Source: Pseudomonas lurida | GTDB lineage: Bacteria; Pseudomonadota; Gammaproteobacteria; Pseudomonadales; Pseudomonadaceae | Direction: 5' to 3' | Assembly (NCBI RefSeq): GCF_013522705.1 | Contig: NZ_JAAMRE010000016.1 | Span: 1-64,000 of the forward strand | Length of the DNA: 64,000 nucleotides | Shown: one piece after another, positions 34,948 to 43,371 of the stretch | How the letters are laid out: the number at the start of each line of letters is the position of its first letter | Numbering within the stretch: the first letter of the stretch is position 1 | Translations under genes and position numbers: made by a program | Notes under the pieces: generated by a model | What the model was told of the DNA's origin: nothing | Database searches by the model: none | The model's input: the letters and a program-made list of their open reading frames with translations, nothing else

Positions 34948-36756
34948 TTGCGCCTATTTTCCCGTATTTTGCTGCTGCTCGGGCTGCTGCTGGGCTTGGC
35001 GGTGGCCGTGGTGATCTATTACACCATCAACCCCAGGTTGCCGGCCTACGTGCCCGTCAAGCACGTGCACTACCAGGACCAATGGAGCGCCGCCGACCGC
35101 CAGATCTACTATTTCACGCCCCAAGGTACCCAGGTAAAGGGGCTGCATTATGAGTGGTTCACCGCCCTTGAACTGCCGTTCTCCGAGCAACGCTTTGCCA
35201 CGCCTGAGTACCTGGCGCGCTTCGGTTTCCTGGTCGACCCCAGGCAAGTACCCTCCGCGCAAAATCCCGGCAACCTGCCCGTAGGGTTCGCCCGCCACAA
35301 GAATGCCGACAGCAACGTCGAATACCTGGATATCACCTGCGCGGCGTGCCACACCGGCGAATTGCACTTCAAAGGCCAGGCGCTGCGTATCGATGGCGGC
35401 TCGGCCCAGCACGTATTGCCCTCCAGCGTACCGACATTGCGCGGTGGCAGCTTCGGCCAGGCCCTTGTCGCCAGCCTGGCCGCCACTTATTACAACCCCT
35501 GGAAATTCGAACGGTTCGCCCGCCAGGTGCTCAAAGATCGCTATGACGCCGAACACAGCCAACTGCGCGAGGACTTCAAGCAGTCGCTGAATCAGTTTTT
35601 CAAAGTCGCCTGGAACGACACCCACCGGGGCCTCTACCCCACCGAAGAAGGCCCCGGCCGTACAGACGCCTTTGGCCGTATCGCCAACGCCAGTTTTGGC
35701 GATGCCATTTCGGCGGACAACTACCGCGTGGCCAACGCGCCGGTGGACTACCCACAACTGTGGGATATCTGGACCTTCGATTGGGTGCAATGGAACGGCT
35801 CGGCCCAACAGCCCATGGCACGCAATATCGGCGAAGCATTGGGCGTGGGCGCGACCCTGGCCTTTTTCGACAGCGCCGGTCAGCCCCTGCAAGGCGATGC
35901 GCGCTACCCTTCCAGCGTAAGGGTGCGCGACCTCAACCTGATTGAAGAAACCCTGCAGCGCCTCAAGCCACCCACCTGGCCCGAAGACCTGTTCGGTGCC
36001 ATCGACAAGCCGCTGGCGGCGCAGGGTCGCGCACTGTTCGCGGAAAATTGCGCAGGCTGCCACGTGCCGAATGTCACCGAGGAAAACGGCCGTCCGGTGC
36101 AGCACTTGAAAATGCTGCCGGTTGAGTACATCGGCACCGACCCCGGCACCGCCGCCAACATTGCCGATCGACGTTACGATCTCAGCGCCCTGCAATGGGA
36201 CCCGACCGAGCTGGCCAGACTGAATGTCGAACTGCACCCCAGCCCGACCGAGCCGCTGGATCTGAAGAATATGTCCGTGGCCAAAGGCCTGGCCTACGTC
36301 ACCGCCTTCGTCGAAGACCACGCCTACCGCGCCGCCGGCGTGACCCCGGCCGAGCGCCCGCGCCTGGATGGCTACGGCCTGCCGATCGGCGTGCGCGAAT
36401 TGCGCGCTTACAAGGCGCGCCCGTTGGCCGGCGTATGGGCTACGCCGCCATTCCTGCATAACGGCTCGGTGCCGACCATTTACCAGTTGCTCTCGCCTCA
36501 GGATGAGCGCAGCACCACTTTCTATAAAGGCACATTCAACTACGACCCGCGCCACTTGGGCTTTGAAACCGCGGCATTCAACAATGCCTTCCTGTTCGAT
36601 ACCCGAGTGACCGGCAACCATAACAGTGGCCACGAATTCCGAGCCGGTCAGCGAGGCAATGGCGTGATTGGCCGCAGCTTGCTGCCGCAGGAGCGCTGGG
36701 CACTGCTGGAATACCTCAAAGTACTGGGCGGCCCTCTGGAGCAACAACTGCCATGA
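34948..36756 (+). CDS. Membrane-anchored diheme c-type cytochrome (RoxA/fatty-acid diheme oxygenase-like)
   Basis: This 602-residue protein has one N-terminal helix (RILLLLGLLLGLAVAVVIYYT) and two heme c sites, C131-A-A-C-H135 and C368-A-G-C-H372. Length and heme spacing fit the diheme cytochromes that include rubber oxygenase RoxA and the Pseudomonas oleate diheme dioxygenases, not the smaller CcpA peroxidase. The TTG start has AAGGA 8 nt upstream. The stop overlaps the catalase-like gene by four bases. Fatty-acid or other lipid oxygenation is a plausible but unproved role. Confidence 0.8.
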   Translation: MRLFSRILLLLGLLLGLAVAVVIYYTINPRLPAYVPVKHVHYQDQWSAADRQIYYFTPQGTQVKGLHYEWFTALELPFSEQRFATPEYLARFGFLVDPRQVPSAQNPGNLPVGFARHKNADSNVEYLDITCAACHTGELHFKGQALRIDGGSAQHVLPSSVPTLRGGSFGQALVASLAATYYNPWKFERFARQVLKDRYDAEHSQLREDFKQSLNQFFKVAWNDTHRGLYPTEEGPGRTDAFGRIANASFGDAISADNYRVANAPVDYPQLWDIWTFDWVQWNGSAQQPMARNIGEALGVGATLAFFDSAGQPLQGDARYPSSVRVRDLNLIEETLQRLKPPTWPEDLFGAIDKPLAAQGRALFAENCAGCHVPNVTEENGRPVQHLKMLPVEYIGTDPGTAANIADRRYDLSALQWDPTELARLNVELHPSPTEPLDLKNMSVAKGLAYVTAFVEDHAYRAAGVTPAERPRLDGYGLPIGVRELRAYKARPLAGVWATPPFLHNGSVPTIYQLLSPQDERSTTFYKGTFNYDPRHLGFETAAFNNAFLFDTRVTGNHNSGHEFRAGQRGNGVIGRSLLPQERWALLEYLKVLGGPLEQQLP

Positions 36757-37919
36757 TGATTCGATCTCAATACGATCGCCCCTCCCTGCTCGCACGCCTC
36801 TGGCTGCGCCTTGGCCGCTTTGTCGGCAAGACCCTGCTCTGGCTGGTGGCGCTGGGCCTGATTGGCTGGCTGGCGAGTAGCGCCTGGTACGCATGGCAGC
36901 ACAGCGGCCCGGTGCCGGCGGATGAGCAGGTGCCGCCGGGCGAAGCGGCGATGACCCAAGGCATCATTCAAACGGCGGTGCGCATCGTCGATCAGCATCG
37001 CGAAGGTACACGCTACCTGCGCGACGCCCACGCCAAGGCGCACGGCTGCGTGAAGGCCGAAGTCAGCGTGCTGTCCGATCTGGATCCTGCGCTGCGCCAG
37101 GGTGTATTCGCCGAACCGGGCAAGACCTGGCAGGCGCTGATGCGCCTGTCCAATGGCAACGCTTACCCGCAGTTCGACAGTATCCGCGACGCGCGGGGCA
37201 TGGCCCTCAAGCTGCTCGACGTGCCCGGCAAACAGCTGCTGGCGGACCAACAAGCCCGTACCGAGCAAGACTTTGTGATGTTCAGTCATCCCAACTTTTT
37301 CGTCAGCGACGTAGCGGAGTACGCACAGAACATCGGCGCCCAGGCGGACGGTAAGAAAGTCCTGGCATTCTTTCCCGGTATCGACCCACGCAGTTGGCAA
37401 GTGCGTCACCTGTTTATCGCCCTCGCAACCCTGGCGCCGGCGCCCGCCAGCCCGACGCAGACCACCTACTTTTCGGTATCGCCCTACAAGTTCGGTACGG
37501 CCAATGCCAAGTTCCGCGTGGCGCCCGCCCCTCAGAGTTGCCCGGAGTACGTGCTGCCCAAACAGAACCAGGACTTGCCGAATTTCTTGCGCAGCGCCTT
37601 GAGCCAGCAGTTGTCCACGGACCGGGTGCCGGCGTGCTTCGAATTGCAGATCCAGCGGCAGAACCCGCAGAAATTCATGCCTATCGAAGACACCAGCATC
37701 GAGTGGAAGGAGAGCGATGCGCCCTATGAAACCGTGGCCACCGTACGGATTCCTGCTCAGGACTTCGATACGCCGGCGCAGAACCTGGCCTGTGACAACC
37801 AGTCGTTCAATCCCTGGTTCGGCGTCGCGGAGCATCGCCCCATCGGCGGTATCAACCGTCTGCGCAAGGCGGTGTACGAAGCGGTCAGCGATTACCGTCA
37901 TAGCCGCAACGCACCGTAA
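36753..37919 (+). CDS. Membrane-anchored catalase-related heme protein
   Basis: This 388-residue protein has one N-terminal membrane helix (TLLWLVALGLIGWLASSAWYAW) and then a small-catalase core. A probable distal histidine is in RDAHAKAHGCVKAEV, followed by MRLSNGNAYPQFDS and DFVMFSHPNFF. The proximal region INRLRKAVYEAVSDYR has the R...Y pattern of the heme ligand. It lacks the length of true catalases of about 480 residues. Related mini-catalases act on organic hydroperoxides. Translation is coupled to the diheme cytochrome, so the two probably work on one substrate outside the membrane. Confidence 0.8.
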   Translation: MMIRSQYDRPSLLARLWLRLGRFVGKTLLWLVALGLIGWLASSAWYAWQHSGPVPADEQVPPGEAAMTQGIIQTAVRIVDQHREGTRYLRDAHAKAHGCVKAEVSVLSDLDPALRQGVFAEPGKTWQALMRLSNGNAYPQFDSIRDARGMALKLLDVPGKQLLADQQARTEQDFVMFSHPNFFVSDVAEYAQNIGAQADGKKVLAFFPGIDPRSWQVRHLFIALATLAPAPASPTQTTYFSVSPYKFGTANAKFRVAPAPQSCPEYVLPKQNQDLPNFLRSALSQQLSTDRVPACFELQIQRQNPQKFMPIEDTSIEWKESDAPYETVATVRIPAQDFDTPAQNLACDNQSFNPWFGVAEHRPIGGINRLRKAVYEAVSDYRHSRNAP

Positions 37920-38027
37920 AGAGTGCATAACAACGGGCCCGGTGCCGTAAGGATTGCGTCGGGTCTATTGAGACATGTTTGCCGCGAATCTACCTTGAGC
38001 GCCTACCCCATCACGTAGGAAATCAAC

Positions 38028-38144
38028 GTGGAAAGCTCAACCCTCGGCATGATCGTACTCACCTTGATCGCGGTGTTCGGCACTGCCTCGTTTTGCTTTG
38101 AACACCTGGCTACGCGTCAGACACACAAGAAAAAAGTCGAGTAG
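38028..38144 (+). CDS. 38-residue predicted membrane peptide
   Basis: GTG 38028 with AGGAA 7 nt upstream opens a 38-codon frame, MESSTLGMIVLTLIAVFGTA then SFCFEHLATRQTHKKKVE. It is one hydrophobic helix followed by a basic tail, the usual look of a small inner-membrane protein. It lies between the catalase-like gene and the tRNA terminator. No family is recognised. Confidence 0.55.
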   Translation: MESSTLGMIVLTLIAVFGTASFCFEHLATRQTHKKKVE

Positions 38145-38159
38145 CCAAATCCCGGGCGA

Positions 38160-38186
38160 AAAAAAACCCGCTCAATGAGCGGGCTT
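38160..38186 (-). terminator. Intrinsic terminator of the left tRNA pair
   Basis: Minus strand GCCCGCTC-ATT-GAGCGGG followed by eight T residues, 40 nt after the tRNA-Asp end. Confidence 0.88.
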
Positions 38187-38227
38187 CTTGTGGCGACCTG
38201 GCGTTCAGCGTTCCAGATAACCGAATA

Positions 38228-38304
38228 TGGCGCAGCGGACGGGACTCGAACCCGCGACCCCCGGCGTGACAGGCCGGTATTCTAACCGACTGAACTACCG
38301 CTGC
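38228..38304 (-). tRNA. tRNA-Asp (GTC), left copy
   Basis: The 77-nt cloverleaf reads GCAGCGG at its 5' end and CCGCTGC-G-CCA at its 3' end, with anticodon loop CTGTCAC (GTC) and GGTTCGAGTCC as T arm. CCA is encoded. Confidence 0.95.
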
Positions 38305-38323
38305 GCGTAACACGTAAAGCGAA

Positions 38324-38399
38324 TGGTGGGTGATGACGGGATCGAACCGCCGACCCTCTGCTTGTAAGGCAGATGCTCTCCCAGCTGAGCTAATCACCC
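38324..38399 (-). tRNA. tRNA-Val (TAC), left copy
   Basis: The 76-nt cloverleaf starts GGGTGAT and ends ATCACCC-A-CCA, with anticodon loop CTTACAA (TAC) and GGTTCGATCCC as T arm. CCA is encoded. It lies 19 nt before tRNA-Asp on the same transcript. Confidence 0.95.
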
Positions 38400-38418
38400 T
38401 TCGTTTCGGTGTGGGCGC

Positions 38419-38446
38419 ATCATACACCAAAAAATCGTAATGTCTT
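38419..38446 (-). promoter_or_regulatory. Probable promoter of the left tRNA pair
   Basis: Minus strand TATGAT (38419-38424) with a GCGCCC discriminator and a weak AAGACA (38441-38446) 16 nt upstream. It is weaker than the promoter of the right pair. Confidence 0.5.
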
Positions 38447-38509
38447 GATTTAAATGCACTTTATTTTAAAAAAATTAAGCGCGCGATTTTTTGCCGTATG
38501 TCGAACAGC

Positions 38510-38535
38510 AAAAAGCCCGCGATTAAGCGGGCTTT
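38510..38535 (-). terminator. Intrinsic terminator of the right tRNA pair
   Basis: Minus strand AGCCCGC-TTAATC-GCGGGCT followed by TTTT. It separates the two tRNA pairs. Confidence 0.85.
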
Positions 38536-38575
38536 CTGTGGCGACCTGGCGTTCAGTGTTCCAGGTAACCGAATA

Positions 38576-38652
38576 TGGCGCAGCGGACGGGACTCGAACC
38601 CGCGACCCCCGGCGTGACAGGCCGGTATTCTAACCGACTGAACTACCGCTGC
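38576..38652 (-). tRNA. tRNA-Asp (GTC), right copy
   Basis: Identical to the left tRNA-Asp copy over all 77 nt, including encoded CCA. Confidence 0.95.
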
Positions 38653-38671
38653 GCGTAACACGTGAAGCGAA

Positions 38672-38747
38672 TGGTGGGTGATGACGGGATCGAACCGCCG
38701 ACCCTCTGCTTGTAAGGCAGATGCTCTCCCAGCTGAGCTAATCACCC
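38672..38747 (-). tRNA. tRNA-Val (TAC), right copy
   Basis: Identical to the left tRNA-Val copy over all 76 nt, including encoded CCA. Confidence 0.95.
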
Positions 38748-38767
38748 TTCGTTTCGGTGTGGCGCGC

Positions 38768-38796
38768 ATTCTACGGAGCGCCCTCAGGTCTGGCAA
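38768..38796 (-). promoter_or_regulatory. Strong stable-RNA promoter of the right tRNA pair
   Basis: Minus strand TTGCCA (38791-38796), a 17-nt spacer and TAGAAT (38768-38773), then a GCGCGCC discriminator identical to that of the rRNA proximal promoter at the left end of the window. Confidence 0.8.
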
Positions 38797-38906
38797 GCAC
38801 TTTCTTAAATCTTTTTTTTCATGCCTTCCAATGGCTTAGGCAGGGTTGGCCTGCGCCAATATGAAGAGAATAATGCCCCCCTTTGTATAAAGGAGAGACT
38901 CACCCC

Positions 38907-39827
38907 ATGTGGTTCAAGAACCTGCTTATCTATCGCCTGACCCAAGATCTGCCTGTTGATGCCGAGGCGTTGGAAGCGGCCATGGCCACCAAACTGGCAC
39001 GCCCGTGTGCGAGCCAGGAGTTGACCACTTACGGTTTCGTCGCACCGTTCGGCAAAGGCGAAGATGCCCCCCTTGTTCACGTCAGCGGTGACTTCCTGCT
39101 GATCGCAGCGCGCAAGGAAGAACGTATCCTGCCGGGCAGTGTGGTGCGCGACGCAGTCAAAGAGAAGGTCGAAGAAATCGAAGCCGAGCAGATGCGCAAG
39201 GTCTATAAGAAGGAGCGCGACCAGATCAAGGATGAGATCATTCAGGCCTTCCTGCCCCGCGCGTTCATTCGTCGCTCATCGACCTTCGCCGCCATTGCGC
39301 CGAAACAAGGTCTGATCCTGGTGAACTCAGCCAGCCCCAAGCGCGCCGAAGACTTGCTCTCGACCCTGCGTGAAGTCATCGGCACCCTGCCGGTACGCCC
39401 ATTGACGGTTAAAACCGCACCGACCGCCATCATGACCGACTGGGTCACCACCCAGAAACCGGCCGATGATTTCTTCGTTCTCGACGAATGCGAACTGCGC
39501 GACACTCACGAAGACGGCGGCATCGTCCGTTGCAAGCGTCAGGACCTGACCAGCGAAGAAATCCAACTGCACCTGACCACCGGCAAAGTGGTAACGCAGT
39601 TGGCCCTGGCCTGGCAGGACAAGCTGTCCTTCATGCTCGACGACAAAATGACCGTCAAGCGCCTGAAGTTCGAAGACCTGCTGCAGGACCAGGCCGAACA
39701 GGACGGCGGCGACGAAGCCCTGGGCCAGTTGGATGCCAGCTTTACCCTGATGATGCTGACGTTCGGCGACTTCCTGCCGGCGTTGATCGAAGCACTGGGC
39801 GGCGAAGAGACCCCGCAGGGCATCTAA
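38907..39827 (+). CDS. rdgC: Recombination-associated protein RdgC
   Basis: This 306-residue protein begins [16 protein letters not shown], the characteristic RdgC start. It is a ring-shaped, non-specific DNA-binding protein associated with the nucleoid that restrains RecA. Basic segment [28 protein letters not shown] and the C-terminal [15 protein letters not shown] are conserved. ATG 38907 is taken by family start; an in-frame ATG eight codons upstream is closer to AAAGGAG but adds non-family sequence. Confidence 0.93.
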   Translation: MWFKNLLIYRLTQDLPVDAEALEAAMATKLARPCASQELTTYGFVAPFGKGEDAPLVHVSGDFLLIAARKEERILPGSVVRDAVKEKVEEIEAEQMRKVYKKERDQIKDEIIQAFLPRAFIRRSSTFAAIAPKQGLILVNSASPKRAEDLLSTLREVIGTLPVRPLTVKTAPTAIMTDWVTTQKPADDFFVLDECELRDTHEDGGIVRCKRQDLTSEEIQLHLTTGKVVTQLALAWQDKLSFMLDDKMTVKRLKFEDLLQDQAEQDGGDEALGQLDASFTLMMLTFGDFLPALIEALGGEETPQGI

Positions 39828-39844
39828 GCCGTGTGAGGATCGGG

Positions 39845-39936
39845 ATGCGGCAGGGGGCGAGCTCTGGATTGCGCGGTGTCGGTCAACTTATTCATTGGCC
39901 GGCACAGTGCGATAGGGGCAAGCCCCCTCCCCACAT
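39845..39936. repeat. Degenerate REP pair
   Basis: GGCAGGGGGCGAGCTCT near 39849 and GGGGCAAGCCCCCTCCCCACA (part, 39915-39935) form an imperfect inverted pair of the second common Pseudomonas REP type. It lies between rdgC and the BASS transporter gene. Confidence 0.6.
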
Positions 39937-39984
39937 TTGACCGCATCAACCTTTCAAAAAAGACCAACAAAAAAGGACATCCCC

Positions 39985-40950
39985 ATGCGCGCCCTCGCCA
40001 GCTTGAGCCGCTTCGTCGGCAATACCTTCGCCTACTGGGTGTTGATTTTCGCCGTTGTGGCGTTCTTCGAACCGACCTGGTTCATCGGCCTCAAAAGCGC
40101 CATCGTGCCGTTGCTGGGCCTGGTGATGTTCGGTATGGGGCTGACCCTGAAACTGGATGACTTCGCCGAAGTCGCGCGCCATCCATGGCGCGTGGCACTG
40201 GGCGTGGTGGCGCACTTCGTGATCATGCCCGGCGTGGCCTGGTTGTTGTGCCAGGCGTTTCATCTGCCGCCGGAAATTGCCGTCGGTGTGATCCTGGTGG
40301 GCTGCTGCCCAAGCGGCACCTCGTCCAACGTCATGACCTGGCTGGCCCGTGGCGATCTGGCGTTGTCGGTGGCCATCGCCGCTGTCACCACCCTCCTCGC
40401 CCCGCTGCTGACGCCGGCACTGATCTGGCTGCTCGCGTCAGCCTGGTTGCCGGTGTCGTTCATGGAGCTGTTCTGGTCGATTCTGCAAGTGGTGCTGCTG
40501 CCGATCGTCCTCGGCGTGGTGGCGCAACGCGTGCTCGGTGAGCGCGTGCGCCATGCGGTGGAGGTATTGCCGCTGGTATCGGTGATCAGCATCGTGATGA
40601 TCGTCGCCGCGGTAGTTGCGGCGAGCCAGGCAAAGATTGCCGAGTCGGGCCTGTTGATCATGGCGGTGGTGATGCTGCATAACAGCTTCGGCTACTTGCT
40701 GGGCTACTTCACCGGTCGCCTGTTCAAGCTGCCTCTAGCGCAACGCAAATCCCTGGCGCTGGAGGTGGGCATGCAAAACTCCGGGTTGGGCGCCGCGCTG
40801 GCCAGCGCGCACTTCTCGCCATTGGCGGCGGTGCCGAGCGCGCTATTCAGCGTCTGGCACAATATTTCCGGGGCATTACTGTCGACTTACTTCCGCCGTA
40901 TGAGCGAAGCGCAAGACCGTCTCCCACAGGAGAGCACCCCGCCAACTTGA
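39985..40950 (+). CDS. Bile acid:sodium symporter family transporter (BASS)
   Basis: This 321-residue inner-membrane protein has about ten helices and BASS signatures: FGMGLTLKLDDF, GCCPSGTSSNVMTWLARGDLALS and EVGMQNSGLGAALA, the last two being the broken-helix sodium and substrate motifs. Relatives carry pantoate/ketopantoate (PanS) and other organic anions. AAAGGA precedes ATG 39985. The substrate cannot be read from the sequence. Confidence 0.85.
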   Translation: MRALASLSRFVGNTFAYWVLIFAVVAFFEPTWFIGLKSAIVPLLGLVMFGMGLTLKLDDFAEVARHPWRVALGVVAHFVIMPGVAWLLCQAFHLPPEIAVGVILVGCCPSGTSSNVMTWLARGDLALSVAIAAVTTLLAPLLTPALIWLLASAWLPVSFMELFWSILQVVLLPIVLGVVAQRVLGERVRHAVEVLPLVSVISIVMIVAAVVAASQAKIAESGLLIMAVVMLHNSFGYLLGYFTGRLFKLPLAQRKSLALEVGMQNSGLGAALASAHFSPLAAVPSALFSVWHNISGALLSTYFRRMSEAQDRLPQESTPPT

Positions 40951-40983
40951 TCGCGTGATCGATGCTCGGCACTCTAACGCCCT

Positions 40984-41040
40984 TCGCGGGGACGACCCCG
41001 CGACGCTGTCAAGCGCCAATTCCGGGGACGACCCCATCTA
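40984..41040 (+). promoter_or_regulatory. Guanidine-II (mini-ykkC) riboswitch
   Basis: Two hairpins carry the same ACGA loop closed by G-C pairs: CGCGGGG-ACGA-CCCCGCG (40985-41002) and GGGG-ACGA-CCCC (41024-41035), joined by a short linker. This is the hallmark of the guanidine-II riboswitch. The second stem ends about 6 nt before the AAGGG ribosome-binding site of the downstream Gdx gene, which suits control of translation. Confidence 0.92.
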
Positions 41041-41054
41041 CAGAAGGGTTACCC

Positions 41055-41369
41055 ATGTCCTGGATCATTCTGTTTTTTGCCGGGTTGTTCGAAGTCGGCT
41101 GGGCCGTCGGCTTGAAGTACACCGACGGTTTCAGTAAGCCGCTGCCCACCCTCCTGACGCTTGCCGCCATGGCCGTGAGCCTTGGCCTGCTGGGGCTGGC
41201 CGTCAAAGAGCTGCCGCTGGGCACTGCCTATGCCGTATGGACGGGCGTGGGCGCCGTCGGAACAGTCATTGCCGGGATAATCCTGTTCGGCGAATCCATG
41301 GCGTTGTTCAGGCTGGCCAGTGTCGCGCTGATCATATGCGGGCTCATTGGCCTCAAGCTCAGCACCTAG
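41055..41369 (+). CDS. gdx: Guanidinium exporter Gdx (SMR family)
   Basis: This 104-residue four-helix SMR protein begins [26 protein letters not shown], with the central glutamate E13 in the first helix, and has [19 protein letters not shown], typical of Gdx/SugE rather than EmrE. As an antiparallel dimer it exchanges guanidinium for protons. The guanidine-II riboswitch directly upstream confirms the substrate. Older annotation would call it SugE. Confidence 0.93.
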   Translation: MSWIILFFAGLFEVGWAVGLKYTDGFSKPLPTLLTLAAMAVSLGLLGLAVKELPLGTAYAVWTGVGAVGTVIAGIILFGESMALFRLASVALIICGLIGLKLST

Positions 41370-41375
41370 GCCGCC

Positions 41376-41412
41376 AGCCCTTATCGCGGGCGGCTTGAGC
41401 GCGATAAGGGCT
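41376..41412. terminator. Hairpin between convergent gdx and lplT-plsC
   Basis: AGCCCTTATCGCG and its exact complement form a 13-bp stem around an 11-nt loop, between the two convergent stops. There is no T tract, so termination strength is uncertain. Confidence 0.55.
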
Positions 41413-41428
41413 GACTAGTCGTACCAAT

Positions 41429-43303
41429 CTAGCGAACCGTCCCACGCAACCCTGCCACCGCTTCCTGCAACCGGGCAGGCGTAGCCGCCTCTACAGCAAC
41501 CGGCGCGCCGGCCACCAGCACCACCCGCGACCAGATCCGGCGCAGGAAGCCTTTGTTCGGGTCCCGGCTGAAGAAACTGCCCCACAGCCCCTGCAACGCC
41601 ATGGGGATTACCGGCACCGCCGTCTCTTCCAGGATACGCGTCACGCCCCCCCGAAACTCATTCATCTCACCATCGGCCGTCAGCTTGCCCTCCGGGAAGA
41701 TACAGACCAGCTCCCCGTCCTTAAGGTATTGAGCTATGCGCTTGAAGGCTTGCTCATAAATCTGAATATCTTCGTTGCGCCCGGCAATTGGAATCGCCCC
41801 GGCGGTGCGAAAGATAAAGTTGAGCACCGGCAAACGGTAGATCTTGTAGTACATGACAAAGCGAATCGGCCGACGCACCGCGCCGCCAATCAGCAGCGCA
41901 TCGACAAACGACACGTGATTACACACCAGCAACGCGGCGCCTTCATCGGGGATGGCCTGCAGGTTGCGGTGCTCCACGCGGTACATGGAATGGCTGAGCA
42001 GCCAGATCATGAAGCGCATGGTGAACTCCGGGACGATCCGGAAGATGTAGGCGTTGACCGCGATATTTAGCAGCGACACCACCAGGAACAGCTGCGGAAT
42101 CGACAGCTTGGCCACGCTCAGCAGCAGGATCGACACCATCGCCGACACCACCATGAACAACGCGTTGAGGATGTTGTTGGCGGCGATTACCCGCGCGCGC
42201 TCGTGTTCAGCCGTGCGTGACTGGATCAACGCGTACAACGGCACGATATAGAAACCGCCGAACACACCCAAGCCAAGGATATCGCCCAGTACCCACCACG
42301 CTTGGCCGTAGCTGAGCACCGCCAGCCAATCGTTGGCCTGGACGTTCTGCGCGAAGCCACCCGAGTGCCACCACAGCAGCAGGCCGAATACCGTCAGGCC
42401 AAATGAACCGAACGGCACCAGGCCGATTTCAACCTTACGCCCGGACAGCTTTTCGCACAGCATCGAACCCAGCGCGATGCCCACCGAGAACACCGTGAGA
42501 ATCAGAGTGACCACGGTTTCATCGCCGTACAGCCACTCCTTGGCGTAGGCCGGAATCTGCGTCAGGTAGATCGCGCCGACAAACCAGAACCACGAGTTGC
42601 CGACAATCGAGCGCGACACTGCCGGCGTCTGCCCCAGGCCCATGCGCAGGGTGGCCCAGGATTGACTGAAGATATTCCAGTTCAAACGCAGTTGCGGCGT
42701 GGAGGCCGCCGCACGCGGAATGCTGCGGCTGGCCAGGTAACCCAGGACCGCCACGCCGACGATCGCCACCGACACCACCGGTGCGTAATGAGTGGACGAC
42801 ATCATGATCCCGGCGCCGATAGTGCCGGCCAGGATCGCCAGGAACGTGCCCATTTCCACCAGGCCGTTACCGCCGACCAATTCGTCGTCGCGCAACGCCT
42901 GGGGCATGATCGAATATTTGACCGGGCCGAACAGCGCCGAGTGCGTGCCCATGGCGAACAGCGCCAGCAGCATCAATTCCAAATGATTGAACAGAAACCC
43001 GGTGGCACCCACGGCCATGATCACGATTTCGCCGATCTTGATCGCGCGTATCAGGGCGTCCTTGTTGAATTTCTCGCCGAACTGCCCGGCCAGCGCCGAA
43101 AACAGAAAGAACGGCAGAATGAACAGCAGCGCGCACAGGTTGACCCAAATGGCGCGATCACCGTCGATGGTGAGTTTGTAGAGAATCGCCAGGATCAGCG
43201 ATTGCTTGAAGATGTTGTCGTTGAAGGCACCCAGCAACTGGGTGATGAAAAACGGCAGAAAGCGCCGCGTGCGCAGCAAGGTGAATTGAGAAGGATGGCT
43301 CAT
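41429..43303 (-). CDS. LplT-PlsC fusion: lysophospholipid transporter and acyltransferase
   Basis: This 624-residue protein joins an N-terminal MFS transporter of about twelve helices (start QFTLLRTRRFLPFFITQLLGAFNDNIFKQSL) to a C-terminal acylglycerolphosphate acyltransferase from about residue 420. Acyltransferase motifs are NHVSFVD (HX4D), AGAIPIAGR, and FPEGKLT. In E. coli the comparable functions are LplT and Aas: import of lysophospholipid and its reacylation at the inner membrane. Unlike Aas fusions, no acyl-ACP synthetase domain follows. Confidence 0.9.
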   Translation of the reverse strand: MSHPSQFTLLRTRRFLPFFITQLLGAFNDNIFKQSLILAILYKLTIDGDRAIWVNLCALLFILPFFLFSALAGQFGEKFNKDALIRAIKIGEIVIMAVGATGFLFNHLELMLLALFAMGTHSALFGPVKYSIMPQALRDDELVGGNGLVEMGTFLAILAGTIGAGIMMSSTHYAPVVSVAIVGVAVLGYLASRSIPRAAASTPQLRLNWNIFSQSWATLRMGLGQTPAVSRSIVGNSWFWFVGAIYLTQIPAYAKEWLYGDETVVTLILTVFSVGIALGSMLCEKLSGRKVEIGLVPFGSFGLTVFGLLLWWHSGGFAQNVQANDWLAVLSYGQAWWVLGDILGLGVFGGFYIVPLYALIQSRTAEHERARVIAANNILNALFMVVSAMVSILLLSVAKLSIPQLFLVVSLLNIAVNAYIFRIVPEFTMRFMIWLLSHSMYRVEHRNLQAIPDEGAALLVCNHVSFVDALLIGGAVRRPIRFVMYYKIYRLPVLNFIFRTAGAIPIAGRNEDIQIYEQAFKRIAQYLKDGELVCIFPEGKLTADGEMNEFRGGVTRILEETAVPVIPMALQGLWGSFFSRDPNKGFLRRIWSRVVLVAGAPVAVEAATPARLQEAVAGLRGTVR

Positions 43304-43371
43304 CGTCGTCCGTGTTCCTGCATGGCCTGAAGGCTTATCGATTATCAGGCCACGACTTTACCTAATCCTGC

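Larger units (their letters stand above)
38189..38762. repeat. Tandem duplication (two copies, period 348 bp) containing tRNA-Val and tRNA-Asp
   Basis: Segments 38189-38414 and 38537-38762 are nearly identical, with both tRNAs unchanged and only single-base differences in the spacers. Each copy is followed by its own terminator. The promoter regions on the right of each copy have diverged. Confidence 0.9.

Noticed and set aside
34954..36894. A 646-codon open frame antisense to the diheme cytochrome gene
   Set aside because: The sense strand encodes two CxxCH motifs and family sequence; the antisense frame has no motif.
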